A DNA stretch of 64,000 nucleotides from Paenibacillus donghaensis (GTDB lineage: Bacteria; Bacillota; Bacilli; Paenibacillales; Paenibacillaceae), in the NCBI RefSeq assembly GCF_002192415.1, contig NZ_CP021780.1:2728001-2792000 (forward strand), written 5' to 3'. A model generated the notes under the pieces. The model made no database searches and was not told where the DNA came from. It saw only the letters and a program-made list of their open reading frames with translations. Both the position numbers and the translations under genes were made by a program. Below are positions 1-7,983 of the stretch, piece by piece. Every line of letters begins with the position of its first letter. Position 1 is the first letter of the stretch.

Positions 1-1
1 G

Positions 2-1546
2 CTGCGGCATTCGCTGGAGTCCAATACCAGCTTGGCATTGTCTTTCCTGGTGGTGCTGAGCATGGTCACCTGGTTTATCTTTCATATGTTCTACAAACGA
101 TTCTTGCTGCTGCATCAACAAGAAATTGGAGTCTATAAGGCCTTGGGGTATACCCGACGTCAGATTAGCTCTGTAATGCTGCGTTTTGCTGTGATTCTGT
201 CAGCAGCGGGGGCCTTGGGAGGTCTGCTCGCCGGCTTCCTGGCCAGCAATGTGCTGATGAATATGCTGCGCAGCTCGTATTCCTTCCCTTATTATGAGCG
301 GGGTGTGTCCGCCGCTTCCCTTGCGCTCGGACTATTGCTTCCTGTCGCCGGAACGATACTGATCACTTTAGCGACTATAGTTCCCTTTATGAAGCGGGAG
401 CCAGCCAGCTTACTCAATCCCGTTCAGAGCAACAGGGATAATCGCGGAGTACTGGCAGCGCTGAACAAGCTTGTAAGCCTGCTGCCGGAGAAGCTGCGAC
501 TGCCATTCCGCGTGGTACTGCGCAGATGGAATGCCTTGCTTCTCAGTGCTGCCGCTGTGCTCCTGATGACTACGCTGTTTATTATGAGCTATGCCTTATA
601 CCAATCCAGTAATACCCTTATTGATTCGCAAACGGCAGGCGTAAATTATTCTTACGATATATCCTATTCCAGTCTGCAGCCGGATGCCCTTGAAGCTTCC
701 GCAGCCGGCCGGATGTATTACTTGCGGCAGCCGGTCGAGCTGTTTACAGAGAGCAGTTCAACCAGTAAGCCGCTGCAAATGCTTGGACTGGACACAGACG
801 GAGACCTGTTTATACTGCTGGATGATAAGAAGCATCCTATTGAGTTGGAGAATATGGAGGGCGTGGTGGTCCCCCAGGCCATGCATGTATTGTATGGCAT
901 CGACGCTGGGGATCAGCTGCAATTCAAGGTGAGCGACAGCACATTTACCGCTTCGGTTGAAGCGATCAGCGAGAATGGCGAACCGGATACGGTATACACT
1001 GCCAGACCTCGGCTTGTGGAGTGGCTGAATCTGCCCGCGAACGTTCATTCCGGGTTATGGAGCAAGCTGAACACTGCGGATGTACAAGCCCAGGTGGTTA
1101 CTTCAGCGGATCGGCAAGCCGCCCTGCAGAGCAGCGCGGTGTCCAACCGTTCCAGTGCGGTGATGAACCAGGTGATTGGCCTGGTTATCGGCTGCCTGCT
1201 GATCTACCTGGTGATTCTGCTGAATTTCCAGGACAGCCTCAGGGATATGCAAGTGCTGAAGCTGCTTGGCTACAGACCGAAGGAGATTGGGCGTTTCCTG
1301 CTGGATGTATATAAACCATTATTCGTGGTATTTTATCTGCTATCCCTGCTTCCGGCCATTTATATTACTAAACAAATTCTCCGCTTGATTTCTTTGCAGA
1401 CAGGCGATTATATACCGTTCTCCACCAGTCCGTGGATGCTGGTACTACCGCTGGTAGTCATTCTGTTAGAGTACACGGTGGTTGTAATCAGCTTTCAGAG
1501 GAGGGTACGGAAGGCAAGCGATCAGGAGAGCTTAAACGTAATTTAA
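2..1546 (+). CDS. FtsX-family ABC transporter permease, 5' end outside the window
   Basis: The reading frame is open from the first bases of the window, so the true start lies upstream and only about the last 514 residues are present. It is a membrane subunit of a type VII (MacB/FtsX-like) ABC system, which usually acts in lipoprotein handling or antimicrobial-peptide export or sensing. The typical FtsX cytoplasmic loop EIGVYKALGY sits between hydrophobic segments near the beginning, and a second copy of the module (MQVLKLLGYRPKEIG) lies near the end, flanked by hydrophobic segments. Between them is an extracytoplasmic domain of about 170 residues. The partner ATPase would be expected upstream. 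Its stop codon is only 5 bp from the convergent DinB gene. Confidence 0.85.
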   Translation: MRHSLESNTSLALSFLVVLSMVTWFIFHMFYKRFLLLHQQEIGVYKALGYTRRQISSVMLRFAVILSAAGALGGLLAGFLASNVLMNMLRSSYSFPYYERGVSAASLALGLLLPVAGTILITLATIVPFMKREPASLLNPVQSNRDNRGVLAALNKLVSLLPEKLRLPFRVVLRRWNALLLSAAAVLLMTTLFIMSYALYQSSNTLIDSQTAGVNYSYDISYSSLQPDALEASAAGRMYYLRQPVELFTESSSTSKPLQMLGLDTDGDLFILLDDKKHPIELENMEGVVVPQAMHVLYGIDAGDQLQFKVSDSTFTASVEAISENGEPDTVYTARPRLVEWLNLPANVHSGLWSKLNTADVQAQVVTSADRQAALQSSAVSNRSSAVMNQVIGLVIGCLLIYLVILLNFQDSLRDMQVLKLLGYRPKEIGRFLLDVYKPLFVVFYLLSLLPAIYITKQILRLISLQTGDYIPFSTSPWMLVLPLVVILLEYTVVVISFQRRVRKASDQESLNVI

Positions 1547-1551
1547 GACTA

Positions 1552-2031
1552 TCAATCCCATATCTTAGGGCGGTCAATTCCCATTGTTCTCATATAGTCT
1601 AACAACTGACCTGTGTGAACAGCTTCGTGGTAAGCAATGCGTAATAACATATCCCCAAGTGTTCTAATATAACCACCTGCATCATAAAGGTCGATTTCTA
1701 TATTTTCTAAATCGTTTATACTAATTGTTCTTATGTATTTCAAGAATTCCTCACGATAAGGTTGTGCAAATTCAAGTTCATCATCTACTGATGTGAATTC
1801 TTTTGCTTCAAAGGGATTAAACAAATTAGATAGTGCTTTACCACCTCTACCTATAAGAACTTGGTGAAAAAGAAACTCACCTTGTAATAAATGTCTAATC
1901 ATTTCAGCACAAGTAAGAGCGTCTTCATCAGGTTTCCAATTTAACCTTTCTTCGGGTATAGCTTTCCATAATTTTATACTTCTACGTCTAACTTCTTCAA
2001 AATTAAAAATGATTAAATCAGTTGCATTCAT
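1552..2031 (-). CDS. DinB family protein
   Basis: A 159-residue four-helix-bundle protein of the DinB/YfiT type, a family of metal-binding proteins often acting as thiol-dependent transferases or of unknown role. The metal-binding histidines are recognisable: one in the MIRHLLQGEF region (about residue 47) and two in YHEAVHTGQLLDYM near the C-terminus. Length is normal for the family. The gene is clearly more AT-rich than its neighbours and uses A/T-ending codons, which suggests recent transfer. It is convergent with the FtsX permease. The start ATG at 2031 follows an AGGGG-type ribosome binding site. The substrate cannot be told from the sequence. Confidence 0.8.
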   Translation of the reverse strand: MNATDLIIFNFEEVRRRSIKLWKAIPEERLNWKPDEDALTCAEMIRHLLQGEFLFHQVLIGRGGKALSNLFNPFEAKEFTSVDDELEFAQPYREEFLKYIRTISINDLENIEIDLYDAGGYIRTLGDMLLRIAYHEAVHTGQLLDYMRTMGIDRPKIWD

Positions 2032-2165
2032 CTAAACTCACCCCTTTGTTTCTATTCATAGGTAAATTATACCAAGGTCATTTTGAATAGACAAGAATAT
2101 ACATTTTAAAATTTACGCAAGACAACAAATTTTACGCAAACAGCTTTTTCGATTATGTATCAGCA

Positions 2166-2209
2166 GCAAAAGGACCTGATCCGCGATTCTGCGGGTCAGG
2201 CTCTTTTGC
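2166..2209. terminator. Hairpin terminator, apparently bidirectional
   Basis: CCTGATCCGC and GCGGGTCAGG pair (one G-U) around a 5-6 nt loop, extended outward by AAAAG/CTTTT runs, so either strand would end in a U-rich tract. It lies upstream of the DinB gene start and before the GH51 promoter, so it insulates the arabinofuranosidase unit. Confidence 0.6.
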
Positions 2210-2290
2210 TGAATTGGCTTTAATAAACGGTCATGGTGGAGCGAGGATTTCAGGCCTGGGAGACACACCCAAGTTCCGGCCTATGATCAA

Positions 2291-2320
2291 TTGACGAATA
2301 AGAAGGTGTTTGCTTATAAT
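2291..2320 (+). promoter_or_regulatory. Sigma-A promoter of the GH51-GH43 operon
   Basis: TTGACG at 2291-2296 and TATAAT at 2315-2320 are 18 bp apart, close to the vegetative consensus. Transcription would start near 2327, about 60 bp before the GH51 start codon. Confidence 0.7.
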
Positions 2321-2342
2321 GGTTTATATAAGTGCTACTTAA

Positions 2343-2358
2343 TTAATATTTATATTAA
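2343..2358. promoter_or_regulatory. Palindromic operator candidate in the GH51 leader
   Basis: A perfect inverted repeat TTAATAT-TT-ATATTAA lies about 20 bp downstream of the predicted transcription start and 30 bp before the GH51 gene. A repressor responding to arabinose or its oligomers could bind here; the identity of the regulator is not shown by the sequence. Confidence 0.4.
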
Positions 2359-2387
2359 CTTATTAACCAATTGAGGAGACTAACCTA

Positions 2388-4787
2388 ATGGATACAACAA
2401 CAGCAGCATTAACGATCCATCCCCGCAGACGTGGAGCAGAGCTTGGGGATATGTTCGGCATTTTTTTCGAAGACATTAATCATGCGGCAGATGGAGGACT
2501 CTATGCAGAGCTTGTGCAGAACCGTTCGTTCGAATTTGACCCTATTGATCATCGGGAATATCACGCATTAACGGCATGGGAAACCGTCGAAAGAGGGGGT
2601 GGCAAAGCAGCAGTCACAATAGAAACCAGCCACCCGCTCAATGAGCGCAACCCTCATTATGCCGTAATCGAAATTCTGGCAGAAGGGGCAGGTGTCGGCA
2701 TCCTGAATCAGGGATTTAACAGCGGCATATCGCTGACCAAGGGTGAGAGCTATCTGTTCTCGGTGTATGCCCGCCGTGACAACAGCTTCAATGAACCGCT
2801 TGTGCTCACACTGGAGAGCCATGAAGGAGTTGTGCATGCTGAGGCATCCATTACAGTGGACAGCGCAGAATGGCGGAAATATGAGGTGAGACTAACCGCA
2901 CAAGACACCGATGTCAGCAGCAGACTGGTGCTGGTTACCACAGGAAGCGGCAAGCTGTACCTGGATATGGTTTCCCTGTTTCCTGAAGCGACCTTCCGGG
3001 GACGTCCGGGCGGAATGCGCAAGGATATTTCTGAATGGCTGGCTGCGCTTAAGCCGAAGTTCATGCGTTTCCCCGGCGGCTGCCTGATCCATGATGGCTC
3101 CTTGAATCCGGATGCCAGAGATTCCCTGTATCACTGGAAGAATACACTTGGCGATGTTGCGCAAAGACCGTCCAGACGAAACAATTGGTCTTATAATCAG
3201 ACACTCGGACTGGGGTATTATGAGTATTTTCAATTCTGCGAGGATATTGGGGCCAAGCCGCTTCCCGTACTTCCCGGCGGCTATAATCCGCACCGCAATC
3301 AAGCCGTTCCGCTGGATGAGCTGGAACCATGGATTCAGGATGCGCTGGATTTGATTGAGTTCGCCAACGGTGACAGCTCCACCCCTTGGGGAAGCAAACG
3401 TGCTGAATTGGGACATCCTGAACCGTTTGGCCTGGAATATGTAGGGATCGGCAACGAGGAAGTAGGGGAACCCTTCTTCGAGCGTTATCCTTATTTCCAC
3501 CGGGCGATCAAAGAACGTTACCCGGACATCAAGGTGATTAATTCAAGCGGCCCGTTTGCGGCAGGCTCGGAATATGACCGGGGCTGGAACTCGGCAAAAG
3601 GACATGGCTCCGATCTGGTAGACGAGCATTATTATCAATCACCGGAGTGGTTCCTGGCCAACTATCACCGCTATGACAACTTCAAGGCGGATGAGCCGAA
3701 GGTTTTCTTGGGAGAGTTCGCCTCCTGGGGCAATAGCTATTATAATGCGCTCGCTGAAGCGGCTTACATGACCGGTCTGGAACGAAATGCCCATGCCGTC
3801 GGCCTGGTCTGCTATGCCCCCATGTTATGCAATGCCGATTATGTGAACTGGAAGCCGGATATGATCTGGTTCAATAACCATCAAGTTTACGGAACACCCA
3901 ACTATTATGTGCAAAAGCTGTTTATGAATCACCACGGCGATCAATTGCTGGCTGTGGAAGGCAGCGGCTTCAGCGCACCGCAGGCGGCTGCGGCTTCTGC
4001 GATTATCGGGCCAATTGTCCTGACGGCCAGTAATACGGCGGCCGAATTCTACGACATAGAGCTGCTGAACCGGGTCACCGGGGAGAAGCGAACCTTCAGC
4101 GGACTATCCCCGGAAGTGAATACAATGAAGGATCTGCCGGAAGGCAGCAATATTCCGCGTGTACTTGAACTGGGTGAAACCGGCTGGGAGCACTATACTT
4201 TAAGCCTGAAGGCGAGAAGAACGGCAGGACCCAAAGGGTTCATTATTGAATTCGGGCGCAAGGATGATCACAATCGCCTCTTCTGGGAGCTGGGCGGCTG
4301 GCTGAATCAGGATACGATGGTCTGTGCCGTTGTAGACGGACGGAATTCTGTCCTGACGCAGAGCATGTTCTCGGTAGAAACCGATGTGGAATACAGCCTG
4401 GTGCTGGAAGTGTCCGGCAGAGAGATCCGCACCTATATTGACGGCGAACTGGTGAATGAGACCGAAGACAAGCTTCCAACCATTGAACCGCTGTATTATA
4501 CGGCCAGCATGGAGCTTTCAAGCGGAGACATCATTCTGAAGGCTGTCAATGTGCAGGCTGAGGCTGTGACCGCTCATATCAATATAGATGACAACATTCA
4601 AGGGGGAATGAATGTAGACGTATTTGAATTGTCCGGCCACAACCTGGAGGACGAGAACAGCTTCGAGCACCCTGAGCAAATTGTACCGCAAGAGCGGAGT
4701 TTCAGTACGGAGGAATCCGGTTTCGCCTATACTTTTCCGAAACAATCGGTCACGGTCTTTAGAATTCGCCAGCGTGTATCCCAATAA
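2388..4787 (+). CDS. Alpha-L-arabinofuranosidase, GH51
   Basis: Releases terminal L-arabinofuranose from arabinan, arabinoxylan or their oligosaccharides; there is no signal peptide, so it is probably intracellular. The GH51 barrel is marked by GIGNEE (catalytic acid/base Glu357) and FLGEFAS (nucleophile Glu443), and the N-terminal DMFGIFFEDINHAADGG is typical of the family. At 799 residues it is longer than the common ~500-residue bacterial enzymes: a carbohydrate-binding-like segment (about residues 75-195) lies inside the N-terminal half and another beta-rich module (about 600-740) follows the barrel. It is followed after 16 bp by a GH43 gene and both appear to share the promoter at 2291. 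No sugar transporter is adjacent. Confidence 0.93.
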   Translation: MDTTTAALTIHPRRRGAELGDMFGIFFEDINHAADGGLYAELVQNRSFEFDPIDHREYHALTAWETVERGGGKAAVTIETSHPLNERNPHYAVIEILAEGAGVGILNQGFNSGISLTKGESYLFSVYARRDNSFNEPLVLTLESHEGVVHAEASITVDSAEWRKYEVRLTAQDTDVSSRLVLVTTGSGKLYLDMVSLFPEATFRGRPGGMRKDISEWLAALKPKFMRFPGGCLIHDGSLNPDARDSLYHWKNTLGDVAQRPSRRNNWSYNQTLGLGYYEYFQFCEDIGAKPLPVLPGGYNPHRNQAVPLDELEPWIQDALDLIEFANGDSSTPWGSKRAELGHPEPFGLEYVGIGNEEVGEPFFERYPYFHRAIKERYPDIKVINSSGPFAAGSEYDRGWNSAKGHGSDLVDEHYYQSPEWFLANYHRYDNFKADEPKVFLGEFASWGNSYYNALAEAAYMTGLERNAHAVGLVCYAPMLCNADYVNWKPDMIWFNNHQVYGTPNYYVQKLFMNHHGDQLLAVEGSGFSAPQAAAASAIIGPIVLTASNTAAEFYDIELLNRVTGEKRTFSGLSPEVNTMKDLPEGSNIPRVLELGETGWEHYTLSLKARRTAGPKGFIIEFGRKDDHNRLFWELGGWLNQDTMVCAVVDGRNSVLTQSMFSVETDVEYSLVLEVSGREIRTYIDGELVNETEDKLPTIEPLYYTASMELSSGDIILKAVNVQAEAVTAHINIDDNIQGGMNVDVFELSGHNLEDENSFEHPEQIVPQERSFSTEESGFAYTFPKQSVTVFRIRQRVSQ

Positions 4788-4803
4788 CCTATAGAATAGG
4801 AGA

Positions 4804-5739
4804 ATGAAGATGAATGCACCTTTATTCCGTGACCCGATTCATGACGGGGCAACAGACCCCACACTGATCTGGAACCGTGCTGCGAAGGAATGGTGGATGG
4901 TGTACACCAGCCGCAGAGCGTCCGCCGAAGATTCCGGCGTGGCCTGGGTTCACGGCAGCGGGCTTGGTGTGGCTTCCTCTAAGGATGGAGGTGCTACCTG
5001 GGCCTACCGGGGGCTGCTGCCTGGCCTTGACATCGAGTGGGGACACAATACGTTCTGGGCGCCGGAGATCATCTGGCATGAAGGAACTTATCACATGTAT
5101 GTGAGCTACATCCAAGGTGTGCCGGACCGCTGGAGCGGTTTCGAACGTAATATTCTGCACTACACCAGCCCGGATCTGCTAGCATGGTCCTACCAGTCTA
5201 TGTTGTCGCTTAGCTCGAATCGGGTGATCGATGCCTGTGTGTTCCCGCTGCCGGGTGGCGGCTTCCGCATGTGGTATAAGGATGAAGCACATAACTCCGC
5301 CACCTATGCCGCCGACAGCCAGAACCTGTATGATTGGGAGGTCGTCGGTCCAGTCTTGACCCATCAGGGCCATGAAGGTCCGAATGTGTTTGAGTTCAAA
5401 GGAAGCTACTGGATGATCATCGACGAGTGGAGAGGGCAAGGCGTCTTCCGCTCTGAGGATCTGGAGCACTGGGAACGCAATGGTCTGATCCTCGATCAGC
5501 CCGGCAGCCGACCGGATGACGGAACCATCGGCCTGCATGCTGACGTGGTGGTACAGGGGGATGAGGCGTTCATCTTCTATTTCACGCACCCGGAACGTTC
5601 TGCTGCGAATGCCAATCTGTCCACATATGCCACCCGACGCTCCTCGGTTCAGGCTGCACGGCTGGACGTGGTGGAGGGCAAGCTGGTCTGTGACCGGGAT
5701 GAGGCGTTCGAGCTGGCACTGCGGGGCGAAAGCGAGTAG
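4804..5739 (+). CDS. Glycosyl hydrolase, GH43-like five-bladed beta-propeller
   Basis: A 311-residue protein of the GH43/GH32 clan (arabinanase, arabinofuranosidase or beta-xylosidase). The general-base Asp is recognisable in GATDPTLIW (Asp18), a central Asp in VIDACVFPLPGG, and the likely acid Glu in HEGPNVFEFKGSYWMI. No signal peptide, so it should act in the cytoplasm together with the preceding GH51 enzyme on imported arabino-oligosaccharides. It begins 16 bp after GH51 with a good ribosome binding site (AATAGGAGA). The length fits a single-domain GH43 enzyme; exact linkage specificity cannot be predicted. Confidence 0.85.
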   Translation: MKMNAPLFRDPIHDGATDPTLIWNRAAKEWWMVYTSRRASAEDSGVAWVHGSGLGVASSKDGGATWAYRGLLPGLDIEWGHNTFWAPEIIWHEGTYHMYVSYIQGVPDRWSGFERNILHYTSPDLLAWSYQSMLSLSSNRVIDACVFPLPGGGFRMWYKDEAHNSATYAADSQNLYDWEVVGPVLTHQGHEGPNVFEFKGSYWMIIDEWRGQGVFRSEDLEHWERNGLILDQPGSRPDDGTIGLHADVVVQGDEAFIFYFTHPERSAANANLSTYATRRSSVQAARLDVVEGKLVCDRDEAFELALRGESE

Positions 5740-5814
5740 ATTGTTTAGAGTAACCATGAGGTATGCTTTGAAGTGCTACATAGTGTTTTCATAAGATTGA
5801 ACAGGAGTTATTAA

Positions 5815-5991
5815 TTTAGTTGCAAAACTGCATCTAATTAGACGATTTTTTCCGTTTTGGAGCAAATAGTTGCAGAATAGCACTTAATTCCGGCGTTTGA
5901 ACGAAAAATACTTTATTTTCTCGAAATTAGTTGCACTATCGCACTTAATCGCCTGATAACTTACGATTGGGATGGAATTAGTTGCACAATC
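5815..5991 (+). repeat. Four-unit palindromic repeat element, copy A (fourth unit split)
   Basis: Imperfect palindromes of the form TTAGTTGCA-n4/5-TGCATCTAATT or GCACTTAATT occur at about 5816, 5868, 5927 and 5977, separated by conserved spacers of about 26-36 bp (the first spacer contains a T-run and CGTTTTGGAG). The same four-unit order occurs at 27058-27246 and, inverted, at 58127-58322. In this copy the fourth unit is interrupted at 5992 by a terminal-inverted-repeat element, and its second half appears to resume at about 6291-6310 (TTCGCATCATTTACTCC). Confidence 0.8.
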
Positions 5992-6290
5992 GGTTACTAC
6001 TTAGGCCCTGCGATACTCCAAGAGCTTAAATGATAGCTAACCCACTGTCTAGCGGACCTCATAGCTCTTATTTGCTCATTACTGCGATAGGTAGAGGTCT
6101 TAGGACCGTATAGCCGCTATATCGTCCAAACGGGCTCTGGCCCGGGGATTTTATGTGATATAGAGGCTCCTCGGTCCGTTAATCCGTCAAATCTGCGTAT
6201 GTACAGCAAATAGAGGCTCCTGGGTCCGCTAGCGGTCTGAAATCGGAGCCGGGCTTACGTGCGAAGAGGGAAGAGTCCTAAGTAGTAATC
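5992..6290. repeat. MITE-like element with 14-bp terminal inverted repeats, copy 1
   Basis: GGTTACTACTTAGG at 5992-6005 is matched by the inverted CCTAAGTAGTAATC at 6277-6290 (13 of 14). The segment between has no credible coding sequence. It interrupts the fourth unit of palindromic repeat A; the flanks share a short imperfect ACAAT/ACATT duplication. A second segment with nearly the same ends lies at 26981-27300. Together with repeat A it fills the 700-bp gap before the next gene. Confidence 0.55.
6046..6232. repeat. Four copies of a ~22-bp motif inside the inverted-repeat element
   Basis: The motif TAGAGGCTCCTNGGTCCG, extended by YTA, occurs at about 6158 and 6206, a diverged form (TAGAGGTCTTAGGACCGTA) at about 6094, and an inverted form (AGCGGACCTCATAGCTCTTA) at about 6051. 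The inverted and the last copy both carry an adjacent GCAAATA extension. Confidence 0.6.
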
Positions 6291-6442
6291 ACATTCGCAT
6301 CATTTACTCCGAAAGTTCGGCATGTGATACTAAACTTATGCTATCGTAGCTAAGCAGTTTCTATATGGGGAGCTTACGAAGCAAGTTTTACCGATGTAAC
6401 TTCTGTGAATCTGATGCTAGTATAACTTTTGGGAGGAATACT

Positions 6443-6970
6443 ATGGTTATTGAAACGGAACGCTTGCTTATCCGGGAATTCCGGGCTGAAGATTGGGAGG
6501 CTGTTCATGTGTATGCATCTGATCCATTGGTTACCCGGTATATGATATGGGGACCTAATGACAAACAGGATACACAAGACTATCTTGCCGCTGTCATCGA
6601 GACACAGCAGCATCAACCCCGGAAAGACTATGAGTTCGCCGTAGTCTACAAAGCAACCGGAAAACTGATCGGCGGCAGCGGCATACATATCACAGCTACT
6701 GGTCAAGGAGAAATCGGTTATTGTTATAACCGTACCTACTGGGGTCAAGGTTTCGCTTCAGAGGCTGCCGCAGCCCTTTTGCGATTGGGTTTTAAGGAGC
6801 AGGGCCTTCACCGCATTTATGCAACCTGCCGCCCGGTCAATCTCGGTTCTGCCAAGGTGATGCAAGCTATCGGTATGAAATACGAAGGTCAGCTTAGAGA
6901 GCATATGTGGCATAAGGGCCTATGGCATGATTCCTGTCTATATTCGATTCTAGAGCATGAACACAACTGA
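6443..6970 (+). CDS. GNAT family N-acetyltransferase, RimJ/RimL type
   Basis: A 175-residue acetyl-CoA-dependent acetyltransferase of the RimJ/RimL group, which modifies N-terminal amines of ribosomal proteins or small amines. It starts with the group's IETERLLIREFRAEDW, has GEIGYCYNRTYWGQGFASEA (acetyl-CoA binding loop) near the middle, and ends with the HRIYATCRPVNLGSAKVMQAIGM segment typical of the family. The ATG at 6443 was chosen because GGGAGGA precedes it; the frame stays open upstream to 6365 but without a ribosome binding site. The acceptor substrate is unknown. Confidence 0.88.
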   Translation: MVIETERLLIREFRAEDWEAVHVYASDPLVTRYMIWGPNDKQDTQDYLAAVIETQQHQPRKDYEFAVVYKATGKLIGGSGIHITATGQGEIGYCYNRTYWGQGFASEAAAALLRLGFKEQGLHRIYATCRPVNLGSAKVMQAIGMKYEGQLREHMWHKGLWHDSCLYSILEHEHN

Positions 6971-7067
6971 AATCAGCTGAGACGATGGACTTAATTCATA
7001 AGTTCAGGCTTGGAGCAGCCAGCTTCCTACACTACTTAAGAACCCATAGGAGGAAGTACATTCATTG

Positions 7068-7541
7068 ATGAACATCAGACTCATACATAACAGCGATAAT
7101 GAAGCGATAGCACAGATTATCAGAACATGCCTGACTGAATTCGGCGGTAACCGCGAAGGCTTGGCTTGGGCAGATCCAAGCCTGGATCATTTGTATGAAT
7201 ACTACAATCAGCACGGGAAGCGGGCTTATTGGATCGTTGAATCAGATGGCAGATTGCTTGGCGGGTGCGGAATAGCTGAGTTCGCTGAATCGGATGAGGT
7301 ATGTGAGCTTCAGAAAATGTATCTCTCCCCGGAATGCCGCGGGTCGGGTATCGCCTCACAACTGCTGGAGACTGCTCTTGATTTCGCCAAACTCGATTAC
7401 CGCCATTGTTACCTGGAGACGCTGCAGAACATGCACGCCGCGAACCGTTTCTACAGCAAACAAGGGTTCGAGCCACTGCCTGCTCCACTTCCCGGTTCTG
7501 AGCACTATGCTTGTGACACCTGGTACATCAGAGACTTATAG
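7068..7541 (+). CDS. GNAT family N-acetyltransferase
   Basis: A 157-residue single-domain GNAT enzyme. The acetyl-CoA site is recognisable in LQKMYLSPECRGSGIASQLLE, and the C-terminal ETLQNMHAANRFYSKQGFE segment is typical of small-molecule or amino-acid acetyltransferases. AGGAGGA lies at 7048-7054; an in-frame TTG at 7065 directly before the ATG could also serve as start. The gene follows the preceding RimJ-like gene by about 100 bp in the same direction but is a distant paralogue at best. Substrate unknown. Confidence 0.85.
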   Translation: MNIRLIHNSDNEAIAQIIRTCLTEFGGNREGLAWADPSLDHLYEYYNQHGKRAYWIVESDGRLLGGCGIAEFAESDEVCELQKMYLSPECRGSGIASQLLETALDFAKLDYRHCYLETLQNMHAANRFYSKQGFEPLPAPLPGSEHYACDTWYIRDL

Positions 7542-7639
7542 ACCCGCATGAAGTGAGGCTCTATCATCGCGCTCCGGCTATGTCATGTATTGACAAGTAT
7601 TTTGCAGTTAAGCTATACTGGCTGTAATCTTATAGAGGA

Positions 7640-7889
7640 TATACGTTGAAAGAGCCCAGTAGCAGTCTTGTCCCTGTTATAGAAAGTCAGGGGTTGATGG
7701 AACCTGATATATACAAGGTCTGTGAATTACACTCTGGAGTATCTTGGGTAATGCCAAGCGGACTGAAGCGAACGATATCTCGCTAAGAGTGGTATGAGCT
7801 GCGCTATGACGTGCTGCTTGTTCAATTTGGGTGGTAACACGGTTTATTCAATCGTCCCTGTGTCTACAATAGACAAGGGGCGATTTTTT
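7640..7889 (+). promoter_or_regulatory. Tyrosine T-box leader of tyrS
   Basis: The conserved T-box sequence TGGGTGGTAACACGG lies at 7828-7842 and pairs with the acceptor end of uncharged tRNA to form the antiterminator. It is followed by an intrinsic terminator (7851-7889; stem ATCGTCCCT/AGGGGCGAT then a T-run). In stem I, GAATTACACTC places the tyrosine codon TAC at 7728-7730 in the specifier position, which fits the downstream gene. Starvation for charged tRNA-Tyr should allow read-through into tyrS. Confidence 0.9.
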
Positions 7890-7983
7890 GTTGTCCGGAA
7901 GTACCGTGTGCGCCATGGGCTGCTGCGAGGCCATCAACGTAATTCATAAGGAAATCTTCTGTACACAAAGGGGCTGTATCACA

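Noticed and set aside
5815..5991. Possible CRISPR array from regularly spaced TTAGTTGCA units
   Set aside because: Units are imperfect palindromes that vary in sequence, spacers are conserved between copies rather than unique, and no cas genes are present.
7888..7983. Upstream extension of TyrS from a TTG at 7888
   Set aside because: The TTG lies in the T-run of the T-box terminator, and the extension has no similarity to tyrosyl-tRNA synthetases.
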